The notes beneath the pieces are model-generated. The model was not told the DNA's origin. It did not search any database and worked only from the letters and a program-made list of their open reading frames with translations. The position numbers and the translations under genes were made by a program. From Adiantum capillus-veneris (taxonomy: Eukaryota; Streptophyta; Polypodiopsida; Polypodiales; Pteridaceae), in contig CM043956.1 of NCBI GenBank assembly GCA_014529385.2, positions 63,372,620-63,430,619 on the forward strand: a stretch of 58,000 nt of DNA, read 5' to 3'. Positions 31,502 to 43,578 of this stretch are shown piece by piece. Within the stretch, counting starts at the first letter, position 1, and every line of letters begins with the position of its first letter.

Positions 31502-32280
31502 GCATTCCAAATGCAAACTCACGTCATATATTAGAGGGAAATGTTTGTGATTAATTTTTCAACCATTTTTGCGTTTTATTGTGTGATTTTGGGAAAAAGA
31601 ATATGCCCTCGTAATTAATCAGAATTGGGGACCAAATGATCATATATGAGCCCCTAGGGATGTGTATATACTATAAACAGAGTCAAATCTGACCAAAAAA
31701 CGTCGAAAAACAGCAAAAAATAGGCCAAGGTTGACGATTAAGAGTGAGAATGTACATAGACGAGAGAAAAGTGAGCTACAAAGTGTTTTTCTTTTCATTG
31801 GTATTTTTATAGGTTAGAATTGCTATTTTCGGGTTATTTTGGGATTTATTTGCTTTATTTTAGCCATTTTCTCGTAAAAAATATAGAAAAAAATCCATAA
31901 CCCAGATGGAAACACAACTGAAGAGACGCGTGATCAGAGCAAGGTAAAGAAGACACAGAAAATAAAAGAACTACAAAGGTGACAGGGCAAAAATGACCAC
32001 CGTCATGACGGGACCTCCAAAAGGAGAAATCTGCAAAAATTGTAGAACGGGAGCAACCGAGGTCCAAATTACGAAATTTGTGAGCCTAAACCGCATCTTG
32101 CAAAAAGTTATGGCCACAGGTAAAAGATGGAAAAATTTTGTGTTGGAGTCACGATTACATATAGAGAGGCTAGGCTAGAAATCTCTCATTTGAGTCATTT
32201 TCCAGAGTGAGAGAGAGAGAGCTCCATACAGCAGTTGAAACTTCCACGAGCTCATCCATCGCTCACGGTCACCAGATCGA
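31502..32280 (+). repeat. Putative 3' LTR of element A
   Basis: It follows the purine tract directly. It contains a TATA-like TATAAAC at 31672-31678 and a short GA run near 32210. There is no canonical TG start next to the tract and no second copy in the window, so limits are approximate. Confidence 0.35.
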
Positions 32281-34035
32281 CATTAGATATGAGAGGTATG
32301 CTCGTCAACACTAACTCTAAGTGTTTTTTACTTCAGTTAATCGCAAAACCTCGCCAGCACCGCCATCACAACCTGTGCACACATACTGTAGACCAGTTGT
32401 TAGGAAGACCTAGAGGCCACCAAATGGAACCAAAATTCAAATCCACAATGCCTATAGCTTAGGGATCAAGCCTATGACCTCGGAAAGCGGGAAGGAAGCC
32501 GCCCAAAAAACCCTAATTTCACAAGACCTGCAGAAGGGCAGCTGAACCAAAGTGATCGGAAATGAGCCAAAACTCATAGGCAGTAAGCCAATAACCTCGA
32601 CAAACCAACTGAATGGTTAGACCATGAAAAAGTTCATCAAAACAAAGCTTAAAGTCCCTATCTGACAAAAACTGCACAAAGCATCACGATACTCTCACGG
32701 GCCGACCAAGTGACCAAATGACACCAAATTTGACAGGGTACAGCCAAAAGAGGTCAACTACGAGTTGGAATGTGTCCACTCAAGAAAAAGCTCTTCCACT
32801 AGGGCAAATGCCAGCAATAGGTCAGAAAGATGTCTAAATGGTCGTTCTTGGTGATGTAAACACCAAAACAATAACCGACTGCTTTGACGGAAGGTCAAAA
32901 GGGAATGAAAGACATCCGGAGTCATACAATGACCAAAAGGAACGGCGTGATCACCACCTAAGTGGTCTACTTTGACTCCAGAACCAGCTAAGTGCTGCAA
33001 ACAGGGAGTACACTCTTCTAAATTGATTAAAACTTGATGTGTGTGTCTAGGAGAGCCTACTAACAACATTGTGGTCAACTAACATCAAAAACTGGTAAAA
33101 GTTACTAAATACTCTGTCTATCGCGATAGACTTGCTATTACAATTAGACAAGTAAAATTTTGATTTTGACTTCATGAGGAGTGCTAACAAGGAATAATGA
33201 CCACAAATATCAAATCAAAGTGCAAAATTGATCTCTCTTAGCCAAGTAACCCAGTCTATCGCGATAGACTTACTATTTTTATCTTTGGGGGGAAGGCTTT
33301 TCAAAATTTTTGCAAGATAGACTTGGGGAAGCATATGGAGGCAGTACACCAAATTTGGTGACAAGCTGGAATCATATGGCAAGCCGAGATAGACATGATA
33401 GCAACTCAGAGTCAGAACAGGGCATCTCAAGGGCAGGCAATTAAAATTCACATTTGAAAGGTCAAGCAACCTTACATGGAGAAGGCAGACAGATGATCAA
33501 AGAGCCAAAATATGACAAAATGACACTAAGTCCAAGTCTATCGTGATAGACTAAGCAGAGTGATACTAGGCCATCTTATCAAAAATTGGAATCAACAGTT
33601 GGCTCCAGCATGATGCAAGAGGACTACCCACTAAGTTTGAGCCCAAAACAACACAAAATGAAGGAGATAGACCAACATCTCCTTGGAAGGAATCTGGAAA
33701 AATGGAAATTGATCCAAAAAGGGGTCACTTGACATTCATTTGAGGTGGAAATGGGATCAGATCATGTGCAAGACATGAGAAACCAATTGGTGGAGTCACA
33801 AGTGCAAAATAGGACCCTTGTCAAAAGATGGCCAGTCTATCGCGATAGACTGGGCAGAAATTGCAAATGAACTGATTTTCAGTTTGTGACTATAGGGTGA
33901 TCTTACATGCCCTGTGCACATACACCACACAATATTTCAAGGCATTTGGACTTGTTCTCCTTCACCAACAACTTTAATTTGAAGCCGTCAGAGTCGGACA
34001 ATGGAAGAGCTTGTCTATCTGCTAACAATTTTACC
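32281..34035. other. Leader-like non-coding stretch with palindrome array
   Basis: No coding signal. It is notable only for four copies of the palindrome AGTCTATCGCGATAGACT, listed separately. It lies between the putative element A LTR and the element B reading frame and may be the 5' leader of B. Confidence 0.4.
33116..33853. repeat. Array of four TCTATCGCGATAGA palindromes
   Basis: Perfect dyads centred on TCGCGA lie at 33116-33131 (16 bp), 33253-33270 (18 bp) and 33832-33853 (22 bp). One copy at 33535-33552 has a single change (TCGTGA). Centres are about 138, 282 and 299 bases apart. The flanks are not obviously similar to each other, so the palindrome itself is the conserved part. Confidence 0.85.
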
Positions 34036-35364
34036 TTAACACTAGGTTGGTAATGGGACACTTTTATGTCCTGTTAAGTGACCATTTTTTCTTGAATTAG
34101 TCAAGAGTTTCAAAATGGAATTTGAGGTGCTATTTGTCTAGAAAGTTGTCTCATGAGCTGAAAAAAACTTGACATTTTTTTGGAATATCAATTCCATCTT
34201 TAACCTTGTCCTTGCACAACATTTCACAACCTAAACTGTGTGAGAAAACGGGTCCATTTTTTGGCTTTTTTCAACTTTTTGCAACTATACCACTCTAGAA
34301 TTCATGTTTGTGAGGTCTATAATGCTAGAGAACTATCTTTAGTAGTCCTCAACATGTCCTGATGCTTCTAGGGAGAAATATATGTTAAAGTTGTAAGTTA
34401 TGACCAAATTACAAAAATTGTCAAATCCTGTTTTTTAGCCAATTTTAGCTCTTCTATGATTTTTTTGGTGGCTTTCATTATATCCAAATGCAGATTTGAT
34501 TTTCTATGTCGCATATTGTAACATAAATCTAATACTCCTTGAGTTTTGGGGCACCTAATACCCTATTTTGCATAGTAGACAACAATGGTTGATTTTTTCA
34601 ATTATAGACGAAAAGAAAACATTCTAGTATATCAAGTATAGCTTTTTCAATATTGTTAGTTTCTTGTGACAACTACATGCATTTTGTAGGTAGTAACCAT
34701 ATCTAGTCATAAGGATCAAATTTGGCTAGATATTGAATAGTTTCTATGGGATTCTACAACTCATAATGTTGAACCCAGTTTTTTCATGTTTGCTGTATTT
34801 AGCACTTCATCTTTGTCCCCAAGATTTCCCTTGGTAAGAGATGTATTATTCTTTTGACATGCTCCATGGCTCCTTATGAACCTAAAGGACAATAGGGAAC
34901 TAAGAAAACATGCATATATTATTTGTATTGAGCGTGGCTATAGAAACTTTGATGATAGGTTTGCACAATGGTAAAAATTCAACTTTTTTGTACCTATTTC
35001 TTTTGGAAAAACAAAAAATAGTGAGTGAGAAGCAATCATATGTTCTGATCACCAACCCACTAAAGTTAACTAGGGAATTTATCTCAAGTCCTACAAAAAT
35101 CCCTAATCTTTTTTTTATGCAACAAAACGTAAGAAATGACTGTTTTGATGAAAATGTACTGGTCCATCAACTTTGGAGGCTTGGTGTGACCAAAACATGC
35201 AAAATTTTACAAGTTTCTTATTGTTTCCATCTATACTAGTCCTTGAACTATAACCTCATGAAAGGATTTTACAAAATGAGTGGATCTACTATGGTTTTAG
35301 AGGTTTTTTTCAAAACCCTGAAAGGACACTTTTATGTCCTATAAGGTTACCAACCTAGTGTTAA
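34036..35364. mobile_element. TTAA-flanked inverted-repeat element, copy 1
   Basis: The element at 34040-35360 (1321 bp) is flanked by TTAA on both sides. Its termini are inverted repeats CACTAGGTTGGTAA, followed on each side by a GGACACTTTTATGTCC-type hairpin. It is homologous over its length (roughly 80 percent by eye) to 56266-57601. No conserved open frame is shared by the two copies, so it is probably non-autonomous. TTAA target duplication is the hallmark of piggyBac-type transposition. Confidence 0.7.
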
Positions 35365-35473
35365 CTCATCTTGGGATTAAGAAGGCTCATCTAGATGCAT
35401 GATTAAGTGATAATCAATTTAGAAGAGCAGTACTATGTTTGTACATTAACTGTTATTTGTGAATACAGGATCC

Positions 35474-38400
35474 ATGGATGCTTCTCCGGGAAAAAGAAAA
35501 GGCAAGAACCTGGCAACGGAAGGCCGCAATACCCTATGCACTTCTACCCAATTCACTAAAGCCAGCGGCCACCTGGATACCTGCAGACGTGCAACAGGCA
35601 GCAGCCTTTCAAATCTATCAAGGTTCATATGTGGATGACAAAGTAAATTTAGTGGATACAGTGCTGATCCCCAAGGATGCAGAAAATTACCTGAAAAGAT
35701 CACCGCAAAGGTCATGGCTGAAAAAAGTTGGCTTGTGGAACTTTGTCTCACTACCACCAGTGGGGATAGATTTCAAGAGGGTACAACACCTAATTGAGAC
35801 TATCCAAGAAGATGGAACTTGCAGAGTGGCAGGCATAGATAATGAAGTGATGGAGGTTCAGATCACCAAGGAGATCATTAAAGAGGCATTGAAATTGTTT
35901 GATCAGGGAGCCAACATGAGAGAAAGAAGGAAGAACCTCACAGTCTACTTGCAAAGGTCCAAATTAGCTTCTTTGGAACTCATAGCAAACCCGGAAGTAA
36001 GAGAACTAACATAGATATACAGTCAGTGTTTGTTGAGCTACAGCAAGAGACCGCCTAGATACACTACACCGCACGGGAGAATCCCAACAACACTGACATG
36101 GGCTATGGGAATGACACATGAGTTCTATATAGATCACACATCATATCTTTTTGAAGAAGTGACAAAGCTACGGCAGGACAAACCAAATTACATTGCAGGA
36201 GGAGAAGTCCTCACCAGAATAATATACCAGGCCATAGGCGCGGCAGATCAGCTGCCACCTGCTCCTCATCAGAACGACTGGCTGGTGTTAAGAGAGAATA
36301 TCGAAGACAGATCACAAAGGAGAGCACCGGCCTCTATTAACACCATTGGAGGACGCAAGCTGGAAAGAGTAACCAGAAGTACACAAGAAAAGATGGAAGA
36401 AGAAAGAAAAACTGAAGAAGAAGATGTCCGACTAAAGAAGCGGAAATCGGAAATGGAAAACAACACCAGATTGCAGAAGGTAGCAAAAATGGAAAGAATG
36501 CTAGAAGGATTGATTCTTGAGAGATCTCTACGAGGCGATGTAGGCGCCACTTGGAAACCTTCTAGTAGCACTTACACATTGAGAACGAAGAATAAACACA
36601 ACCCAGCTTTTGAGTTGGACTGGTTCGAGAGGTAAATCCAAAAAAGAAATGCTATGGACGAACTAGAATTGCTACTAGAAGAGGAGGATCTCCAAACCTT
36701 GAGAGATCAGTTAAGGCCAACTTCACGAGATCAGGAAACACCACCTCCATCTCCGAGGCCGGAGACAAGTGAGAGGCCATCAACCCCACCTGCTGAATCT
36801 CCTTCGCATTTAGAGAGCTCACATCGTGATGAGAGAGTTCATACACCACCTAGTGAAGAAGAAGAAGAAAGAACAGATGGTCACCCAAACACTGGAACCA
36901 TATCACAAATTGATAAAGGCAAGCAAAAAGAGGTGGATCAGAAAAAAGAAAAATTTTCCTCCTCTCAAGAAATTGAGCTGGAAGCTACTATAGATGTGGA
37001 TTTACAGTCAATGGAGACCCTACTAGACCGAACAAGACTGCACAGTCAGTGGATAGCCGATCAAAATAGGTCCAACAAAACGAAGTTAGAAAAAACCCAT
37101 CAAGAAGTTCTGAAACTGCAGGAGCAAAGAGAGGACACTCTAAAACTGATCAGCATCAGAGATGCTGAGATCTTGGGGCTCAAAAGCAGAGTAAATCTCC
37201 TCAAGGAAAATTTACAGGAGTTTGAAACTTTCAATGCCATTTGTGAAGATACAATCAATGTATTTCTTGAAGATGTCAGTGACAGAGATGAACACATCCA
37301 AAGGTTGGAAAAAGAAAAGCAAGATGCCGAGGAGACAATCAAAAGTTTGCAAGTCGTAATCGATGACTTACAAATTGAAGTCAAAGATTTGAGAGCAGTA
37401 ACAGATATACAAGCAAGGGAAATAGAACGAGCAAAGAAACAAAAAACATCGCTACCAACAACACCGGTGGTCAACCCGCAAGAAGAAGTGGTTGCACTGA
37501 AGAGAGAAGTGGAGTTGGAAAGAAAATAGCGCTTAATGATAGCTGAAAGTGAGCTTAGAGTAGAGGATCAATTACAAAGGAAAATTTCGGACTTACAAAG
37601 TGAACAGCAACAAGGACCAGCTCATGAAAGTGAGATAGAAAGCATTGTTTCCAAGTCCCTCAGGGAGGAAAATGAAAATTTGCACATCAAGGTAAAAGAG
37701 TTAGAGGAGTCTGCAGCTCAAAAAGAGATGGAATTTCAAGCTCTCCAAATCAATAATAGAACAATGGCTGCGCAAATTGCAAGTAGTCAAACTGCAAGGC
37801 AACACCAAGGACAGGGATGATTGCATCTAGAGCAAGCAGCCATTGATTTGGCTGGACTGGCAGAAATATATGGGGGTGAAGATGACTACGAGGAAGAATC
37901 AAATGATCATGAGGCCCGAGATACGCAAATTGATCAACCTGGCTCCAAAGACCAAGAAATAGACGAAGATTCAGTCACGAAATTTGAAGAGCAGAAGTTG
38001 GTCGAAAAAATGGAAAGGCAATCAGAGATGATGTGGTACAAGGCCATGCAACTAGAGAAGGAGATGCTACAAGGGCTCTCCCGATCAGGCAAGACAGCAG
38101 CAGAGCTACATGAAGAATGGAATGCCCCTATGTTACCCTATGCTCTGCTGAAATACGAAACTCTGACACATCAACGGCAGCTCGCAAAAGAAGAACAAGT
38201 GCCAGTGTTTGAAGGAGAATTAGAGGATCGGGAGCAGCAAAACAGGATAGTAGACGGCCAACCAAAGTGGAGGCATCAATGGCTTTTGGATCACCTTAAT
38301 AGCCTGATCCACTTAGTCAACGCACCACTTGAGCTGAGGAATGATAGGACTTTTTGCCCAACGCCCCGAACTTACACTTACAACCAACATAAAGCACTAA

Positions 38401-38819
38401 AAAGCAGGAATCCTACATGGCTGAATTATCCAGTATTGTCGGGGCCTACAGAGGGAGAGAGAATATTCGGTTCTTACATGGTGAAAACCCTTCAGGGCGC
38501 CATCGCAAAATTCGGAGGCTCTCCCAACCTATCCTGCAAGATGCTATGTAAAATAGCTCGAACCTTTTTGGCCTATCTCATAGTGTTCTCAAAAAGCTGG
38601 ACTTCAGAGTACATGAATACAGAAAGAAGCATCTCAGAGCTGTCATATGATCTAAGTGGGCCGCCTCTACAGAGCAGACGGCTAATGTTTCTGCCAAGCT
38701 ACCATCTCCAAACCTTTGAAGAAGCATTTTATACGGGCTAATTCATGTACAAATCCAAAAATCTTGGCCCATTAGAGGCAAGCGAGTCTATGCGATATGA
38801 TGCGTTTCTACATCAAATC
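35474..38819 (+). pseudogene. Element B: single long gag/PMD-like and coiled-coil reading frame
   Basis: About 1090 codons in one frame from 35478, broken only by stops at 36012 (TAG), 36633 (TAA), 37527 (TAG), 37818 (TGA) and 38739 (TAA). An alternative N-terminus begins at ATG 35474 (MDASPGKRKGKNLATEG), implying one early frameshift. Segment 1 (35600-36300) has GIDNEVMEVQITKEIIKEAL and GGEVLTRIIYQAIGAAD. These recall the 'putative plant transposon protein'/plant-mobile-domain-like ORF of Athila-type elements. Segment 2 is Glu/Lys-rich. Segment 3 (36950-37800) is a long heptad-type coiled coil (DRDEHIQRLEKEKQDAEETI). Segment 4 (38000-38740) has HQWLLDHLNSLIHLVNAPLE and GSYMVKTLQGAIAKFGGSPN. 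There is no zinc knuckle, protease or polymerase. Confidence 0.65.
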
Positions 38820-40437
38820 TGTAATGAAATTGGCCTATTTAATTTGAGAGTAGCGGAAATTAATGAGAGTACTTTTGATAAATGACTTTGTGAGCATAGC
38901 TGGTGAACATAATTGAAGATAGCAACATAATCATAGCAATTAGTTAACTTGGAATGAACAATACTTTTGCAAGAGAGAGAATTTAGAGAACATGACAATA
39001 GTTGAGGACCGGATTTATGTGGAGCCGGCGGTCCCCCCTCCAATAGGCATTTGTATTATGATTTCTCCCATTAACAGAGACTTGTTACAATACAATCTTT
39101 GTGTTCCTTGTGACCTAGGTGGTGCAATGAATATTGAAAGCTTCATGCATCACCAACATAACGTAAACTTGAAGAAAGCTTTAACTATCCCAAGCCTCAG
39201 TCCCAAGACCTCAAACACCTTCGAAGGTGGAGAGAGCTAGCAGGGAATGAGGGTAGGGAATAGGAAGAAGAAACATTTCGTAGGAGAAAGAATTAGTTCC
39301 TCACTTATCATAACTCTTGTTGCTAGCATACATAATAGCATAGTAATGAAGAAGAAGGAGATGGCAATCTTAAGCATTGAAGCATGGCTCTTGGTTGGAT
39401 TTGCACTCCATATCCAAGAGTGTTGCTGTAGGCTCTCAACCTCTACTTGCTTGGAGAAGGAGAGGGAGTTCTTGCACTTTGCATCGCACACAATGAGAGT
39501 GTGTGTGGGTGCGTATACCCCCTAAGAAACCTCCTAGCTTGCTTGGGTCGACCCCCCCTTGTAGCTCATGCTTGAAGCTCATTGGACCCCTCCAGGCCTA
39601 GCCAATCACAAGCAGGAGGCATTACAAGCAGCAAGGGTAGCCTTGAGACAAGTGTCCCCCTTTCCCCTTTGAGAGAGAGGGATAGATAAATGATAAATCA
39701 ATTAATTAGATCTCTTAAATTATTATTGGACCCCTTGGGTGGCCAACCAATAGGCTTCAGGCACACCATGAGGGCAACATGAGGAGGAACTTGACAAGTG
39801 TCCCTTTTGCTTTCTTTGTACCATGCATGCCTTGTGTGAGTGTGTGGGTGTTATCTCTCATCCCCCCTCATGTAGGGATCTCCCCCTCCTTGTAGGGATT
39901 GAATCTTTGACTTTTTGACACCTCAAGCCCCTTATGCATAGGCCCAGTTCCCACCACAAGCTAGGTTCATAAGCACTTTAAGCTTGGGTTGGGTTCTCAC
40001 CTCAAGTGCAACCCTAACATCTCAACCATGTCAAGCACCTCAAGACTATCAATAATTAATCACCTCAAGAATCTCAAGCACCTCAAGCACCTTAGTCATC
40101 AAGCATAACAAGCAGGACAAGCACCTCTAGGTGGGTCGGGTTCCCGTGCCTCAAGCTTAGCCCTAGCTTACCTAAGGTCAAAGGCCTTTTACACACATTA
40201 TTGGAGGTCTTCAATGAAGCTAACCCTAAGGTCTTATGCTCCATTTGTTAGCCTTTCTCTTTGATAGACCATCTCTCATTTGGGCCCCTTTACCATTGGC
40301 CCCGTGTTGAGATAGATCTATAAGCACATGTCTATATCTTAACGCTTGCTCCCGTTTATTCTCCCACATTAAGTGATCAATTTAATATGAGAAAATCATT
40401 TGGGTTGTTTAGATATTAGATATTAGATTTTATGACA
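38820..40437 (-). repeat. Element C 3' LTR
   Basis: On the plus strand it runs from TGTAATGAAATTGG to TTTTATGACA. It contains short CAAGCACCT repeats around 40020-40110 whose copy number differs from the other LTR. The adjacent internal sequence, read on the minus strand, is the purine-rich AAGAAAGAGG. Confidence 0.93.
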
Positions 40438-40796
40438 TTACCTCTTTCTTGAAATCATAGCCGTCCTCGAATATGAGGTAGAAGAGATAAAGCGTTAGTC
40501 ATTAGTCAATTTTACTTAGCGGGTAGAGGATCCCTTTTTACCCTACGACATCTTTCCAAGATGGATGACTAATCCATTTGGTGCTTGGGAGACATAGTTG
40601 CCGCAAGCATGTCTCCTCTTTAGTCCATTTCATTCTCCCAAAGTAGAGTGACAAATTCTACTTGGTGTTTGAGAGACGTCGTCATCACAAACATGATTCT
40701 AAGCATGCATACTAGTTAAATTTGTGCACAATTAAAAAGAGGACTAGTCTTATAAGACAAAAACATGAGTCATTTATAAGAAATTTGTACATTTGC

Positions 40797-41132
40797 TTAC
40801 TCTAATGTAGCATTGTAAGCATTGACAAGGTTCATACTATCCTTAAGTTGTATTCCTTGCATCCATCTAGCATCTTCAAAAGGATAATTTTTGAACTTAA
40901 TAAGATACCGTCGAATAATCTTACCATGTCGTAGTACCTTGTCTTCATGCCGAAGGACAGCTTCGCGTTGTAGCACCTCTTCTTGGTCTTCAACTTCGGG
41001 AGGGTCTTCAATAATTGGTTCAGTTGGTGGCTCTCCTTTGTAGGTCTTAAGTAGGCTTACATGAAAGGCATTGTGTATGAGCCAATGGTTGGGCAACTTG
41101 AGTTGATAAGCTGTCTCATTGATGGGCTTCAA
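40797..41132 (-). pseudogene. Element C integrase C-terminus and chromodomain
   Basis: Reads MKPINETAYQLKLPNHWLIH, AFHVSLLKTYKGEPPTEPII (the conserved end of chromovirus integrase), then VLRHGKIIRRYLIKFKNYPF and DARWMQ, the aromatic-cage strands of a chromodomain. The region directs integration by binding modified histones in this group. It is one frame away from the integrase core because of an indel near 41390. The usual W-E-x-x residues read ARWMQ here. Confidence 0.85.
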
Positions 41133-41268
41133 GATTTGGAAAGGACCATAGTATCTTTTTTCTAGTTTAGCATAATACTTTTGATGGCCCGTAGGATTTT
41201 TGCCCGTCGTTTGTCTTAATCGAGCCTTAGGAAACTTGAGTAGGACCCAATCATTTTCTTAGAACATT

Positions 41269-42288
41269 TTAAGGCTCTTCTGTGCTTATCAACAGCAGCA
41301 TCTTTTTGCGTTTGTTGAGAGATGGATATAGCCTCCTTAATCTTTTGAAAAGATTCTTGTAGGTCACGGCTATACTCATCGACGGGGTGAAGATCTTCCC
41401 ATGTACTTTGAGTAGCAAGGGACTTTTAGGTCTTCCCTCAATGATCTCAAAAGGTGCTTTTCCCGTAGAAGTATGTACAGTATTATTGTAGGCATACTCT
41501 ACAAGAGGTAAGTACTTTTCCCATTGTGAGCGTTGATCTACTTCGGTAACATAAGTCTTGAGTAGATCGAGTATCGTAAGATTGTCTATCTCACTTTGGC
41601 CATCCGTTTGTGGGTGATAGGCCGAAGAGAAATTCAATCTTGTTCCTAGATTTTCAAAGAGACCTTTCCAGAAATTACTGGTCATTCTAAGATCTCTCTC
41701 TGGCACGATGGATGTGGGTAATCCATGGCGCTTGAAAATCTGAGATATGAAGAGAGTTGCCATTTGATGTGCCTTAATAGTCTTTTTGACAGGAATAAAA
41801 TGTGCTTGCTTGCTAAACCTATCAACTATTGTCCATATTTCTGTATTCCCATGGATAGACTTGGGTAATCCAAAGATGAAATCCATGGATATACTCTCCC
41901 ATGGTGAATTTGGAATAGGCAATGGTTGGAGTAATCCAGGTTGCTTCCCTCTATCATACTTGGTCTTTTGGCATACTACACATTTTGAAACATACTCTTG
42001 TATGTCCACTTTCATGGTAGGCCAATAGAAGTATGTCTCTACTCCTCAGAGAGTAGGTTGAATACCTCTATGCCCTGCATAGGGAGGAGCATGGGATTCA
42101 TACATAACTTTATCACAAAGGGAATGGGTAACACATAGCCTATTTTCATGGAGAAGATAACCATCCTGCAAGGTGAATGGTTCCTCTTTCTTCCCCAAAG
42201 CAAGGGCTGACATTATGTCTCTAGAGTCAGGGTCAGTAGCATACTCATCTATCATAGAGGATAGATCATTGTGAGTAGCTATAGACAC
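41269..42288 (-). pseudogene. Element C integrase
   Basis: Frame from 42288: DLSSMIDEYATDPDSRDI, then the HHCC finger (ESHAPPYAGHRGIQPTL; stop TGA at 42046-42048; EYVSKCVVCQKTKYDRGKQP). Core motifs are SMDFIFGLPKSIHGNTEIWT (first Asp), PERDLRMTSNFWKGL (second Asp; the common SDRD reads PERD) and AYHPQTDGQSE (Glu). Chromovirus integrases insert the cDNA through these three acidic residues. The C-terminal part loses frame near 41390. Confidence 0.88.
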
Positions 42289-42303
42289 CGCATTAACTTT
42301 GGG

Positions 42304-43578
42304 TCATTGTGAAAGTGCATCGGCCACTTGATTGTGTTTACCAGCTATGTGAGCAATATGGAAATTAAATTGCAAAACAAAATTTTCCCGCCTCATTTGT
42401 TTGTCGGAAAGCTTGGTTTGCGTCATGAAATACTTGAGACTTTGGTGGTCGGTTTGTAGGATAAATGGAGTCCCCAATAAGTAGTGCTTCCGTGTGTCTA
42501 GGGCATGTAGAACAGCTAAAACCTCTTTCTCATAAATGCCCAAGACTCGTTCATCAATATTGAGCCTTCGGCTCTCATATGCTATGGCATGCCCTTCTTG
42601 AAGCAAAACTGCTCCAAGGCAATCACCACAAGCATCACATTGGACCTCAAATGGCTTTGAGAGATCCGAAAGCACGAGGACGGGTTGGGAAGTAAGCTTC
42701 TCTTTGAGATTTTCAAAAGCATTTTTCTCCTTAGCAGTCCATACAAACTTAACGTTCTTCTTAGTTAAGTCATGTAGTGGTACCGCTACTTGAGAGAATT
42801 TTGGTATGAAGCGTCTATAGTATGCGCACATACCAACAAAGCTTCTTAGCTCATGTAAATTTCTTGGGTTAGGCCATGCTTTTATTACCTCTAACTTTGA
42901 TGGATCCATTCGGATACCATCTTTAGAGATAATATGACCTAGGTATTGAATCTCTTGAAGGAAGAATTCGCTTTTCTTTTGGTTGATAAAAAGCTTGTTC
43001 TCCCTCAATTCTTGAAAAATCACTTGGAGATGTTGCTTATGTTCCTCCAAATACTTGGAGTAGATGATAATATCATCAAAGAACACTCCAGTGAATTTGC
43101 GATATGGTCTAAACATTTTCTCCATCAAACGATTGAACGTAGCTGGTGCATTAGTCAAGCCAAAAGGCATGACTAGATATTCATAAAGACCAAACGTTGT
43201 GCGAAACGCAATCTTTAAGATATCTTCATCCACTATCCTTATTCCATGATAGCTACTCTTAAGGTCAATCCTACTGAATTAGGTAGAGCCTTGTAGCTTA
43301 TCAAACAGATCTTCTACCCGAGGTACGGGTAATCTGTGTTTGATAGTGATATGGTTTAGTGCTCGATAGTCCACACACATACGGTATGTACCATCTTTCT
43401 TTTGCACTAAAAGGACTGGAGAACAAAAGGGAGAGGAACTAGGCCTCACCATCCCTTTGTCTACCAGCTCTTGTACTTGCCTCATGATCTCCTCTTGTTG
43501 AGCTTGTGAGACTCGATAAGGAGGCTTGTTAGGTGGTGAGCTTCCAGGAAGGAGCTCAATGCGATAGTCATCATCCCC
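42304..43578 (-). pseudogene. Element C reverse transcriptase and RNase H
   Basis: Starts with YRIELLPGSSPPNKPPYRVS and QEEIMRQVQELVDKGMVRPS. Then come SPVLLVQKKDGTYRMCVDYR and FSRIDLKSSYHGIRI after a TAA at 43279-43281. FGLTNAPATFNRLM and the polymerase motif FFDDIIIYSK follow, then the thumb LRSFVGMCAYYRRFIPKFSQ. RNase H begins FEVQCDACGDCLGAVLLQEG and ends HIAGKHNQVADALSQ, followed by a TGA at 42304-42306. All domains are in the same frame as gag and integrase. Confidence 0.92.

Noticed and set aside
33116-33853. CRISPR-like array of the palindromic repeats
   Set aside because: Only four short copies with irregular spacers of 120-280 bases in a plant-like genome, and no cas genes.
34036-34053. 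CACTA (EnSpm) transposon, because the termini begin CACTA
   Set aside because: CACTA elements make 3-bp target duplications. Here the 3-bp flanks differ (TAA versus TTA), while TTAA is present on both sides of both copies.
35478-38741. In-frame stops in element B as programmed readthrough, a variant code or U-to-C RNA editing
   Set aside because: Three different stop codons occur, neighbouring elements in the window carry the same kinds of stop, and RNA editing of this type is organellar. Mutation decay is simpler.
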